DNA of 64,000 bases from Pyrus communis (taxonomy: Eukaryota > Streptophyta > Magnoliopsida > Rosales > Rosaceae): positions 5,431,100 to 5,495,099 of the forward strand of contig NC_084816.1 in NCBI RefSeq assembly GCF_963583255.1, given 5' to 3'. Made by a program: the position numbers and the translations under genes. Below the pieces are notes generated by a model that worked only from the letters and a program-made list of their open reading frames with translations, had not been told where the DNA came from and made no database searches. Below are positions 63,408-64,000 of this stretch, piece after piece; positions within the stretch are counted from its first letter, which is position 1, and every line of letters begins with the position of its first letter.

Positions 63408-63819
63408 ATGTAGTTTTCCTCATCCAATTTCCTTTTTTTTTGGCAAGCTAATTAAAATATTAAAAAAATAAATAAAAATAAACCAAAATCAAACTAGATC
63501 GAACTAAAATAAATTGAACCAAATTAATTTGATTTATCGTTTAAAATTTGAGAAAATCAAATCAAACCGAATATCTAATTTCAGTTATTTTCCGGCTTGG
63601 CAAAAAATCGAACAGAAATTAATTGAATCCACTTTGAATATTAATTCAAATAGAATTCTCATGGGTACAATTATTTTTCTTCAAGCTCTTCCTCCATATC
63701 CTCTTTGCATATTGGATCATCACTTTGGCCTCCATTTCCCATCCTTAATCATACTAATGTATCCAAACGGAAACCATATTTTTACAAGTCGATTCATTGT
63801 ACGCCAAATGCTAATGGAA
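63408..63819. other. Spacer between R2 copies
   Basis: About 410 bp, AT-rich. One open frame (63514-63858) has no recognisable domain. It would be the internal part if R2 copies were terminal repeats of one element. Confidence 0.35.
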
Positions 63820-64000
63820 TTATTTTTTGAACAGGTTAATTACATAAATATTCCTTGAAGTTTATCAAGTTTTCACAATACGCCATCACGTTTGAAACAT
63901 TACAGTAACACTCACATGGGCTTAGTCTTCTTGTTGCTAGCTTGATGCTGTGATAAACTAGCAGCCAACATTTCCTCCGATTCCCCCCTAAGATTCGACT
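63820..64000. repeat. Direct repeat R2, right copy, cut by window end
   Basis: It matches 63234-63407 and ends in CCCCTAAGATTCGACT exactly at the window edge, so its true end is not visible. Confidence 0.7.

Overview
The window is nuclear DNA of a flowering plant. Genes have several short introns with GT-AG borders, intergenic DNA is AT-rich, and the content includes a class III peroxidase, a RABA GTPase, a TIR-domain gene, a cucumisin-like subtilase cluster, and plant SINE, MITE and Cassandra-type elements. The proteins and repeats look most like Rosaceae, probably the apple/pear tribe, but that is inference from resemblance, not a search.

Left part (1-18000): mostly single-copy housekeeping-type genes. 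In order: a small universal stress protein gene (4 exons, +), a nuclear tRNA-Asp(GUC), a four-helix membrane protein (+), an intronless GT4 glycosyltransferase with an N-terminal anchor (+), a five-exon SIS-like small protein (-) and a two-exon PPR/THA8-like organelle protein (-). Between them lie several inverted-repeat MITEs.

18569-22070 (-) is the most unusual gene. Four exons joined by phase-2 introns give an open 572-residue protein: TIR, a short NB-ARC linker remnant, a second TIR, two PB1-like domains of the kind found at the N-terminus of plant MULE transposases, and a C-terminal membrane helix. There is no NB-ARC or LRR. Both TIR domains are altered, and a Tourist-like MITE sits in the last intron.

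26050-46408 is a cucumisin-like subtilase array, all on the minus strand: four large copies plus two orphan exon fragments. Three copies are clearly dead (frameshifts, lost splice sites, missing exons, a catalytic His changed to Tyr). The fourth, 34218-37516, keeps its whole catalytic domain but has an in-frame TAG about 62 codons before the family's usual end. The array is interrupted by a LINE RNase H relic, a dispersed repeat and an intact class III peroxidase on the plus strand (41152-42680).

Right part (47623-64000): elongin C (-), a large fold-back repeat, a RABA2-type GTPase with a GC-AG intron carrying an Au-SINE tail (+), an MTPB-type Zn transporter with a 5' UTR intron (-), and a multi-exon coiled-coil gene that has decayed into a pseudogene (+). 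Near the right edge is a Cassandra-like solo LTR with a 5S-rRNA-like promoter and a perfect 5-bp target duplication. A direct repeat pair runs off the window end.

The genes do not form operons. Shared function is visible only in the subtilase array, which grew by tandem duplication. Exon borders were inferred by eye from splice signals and family reading frames.
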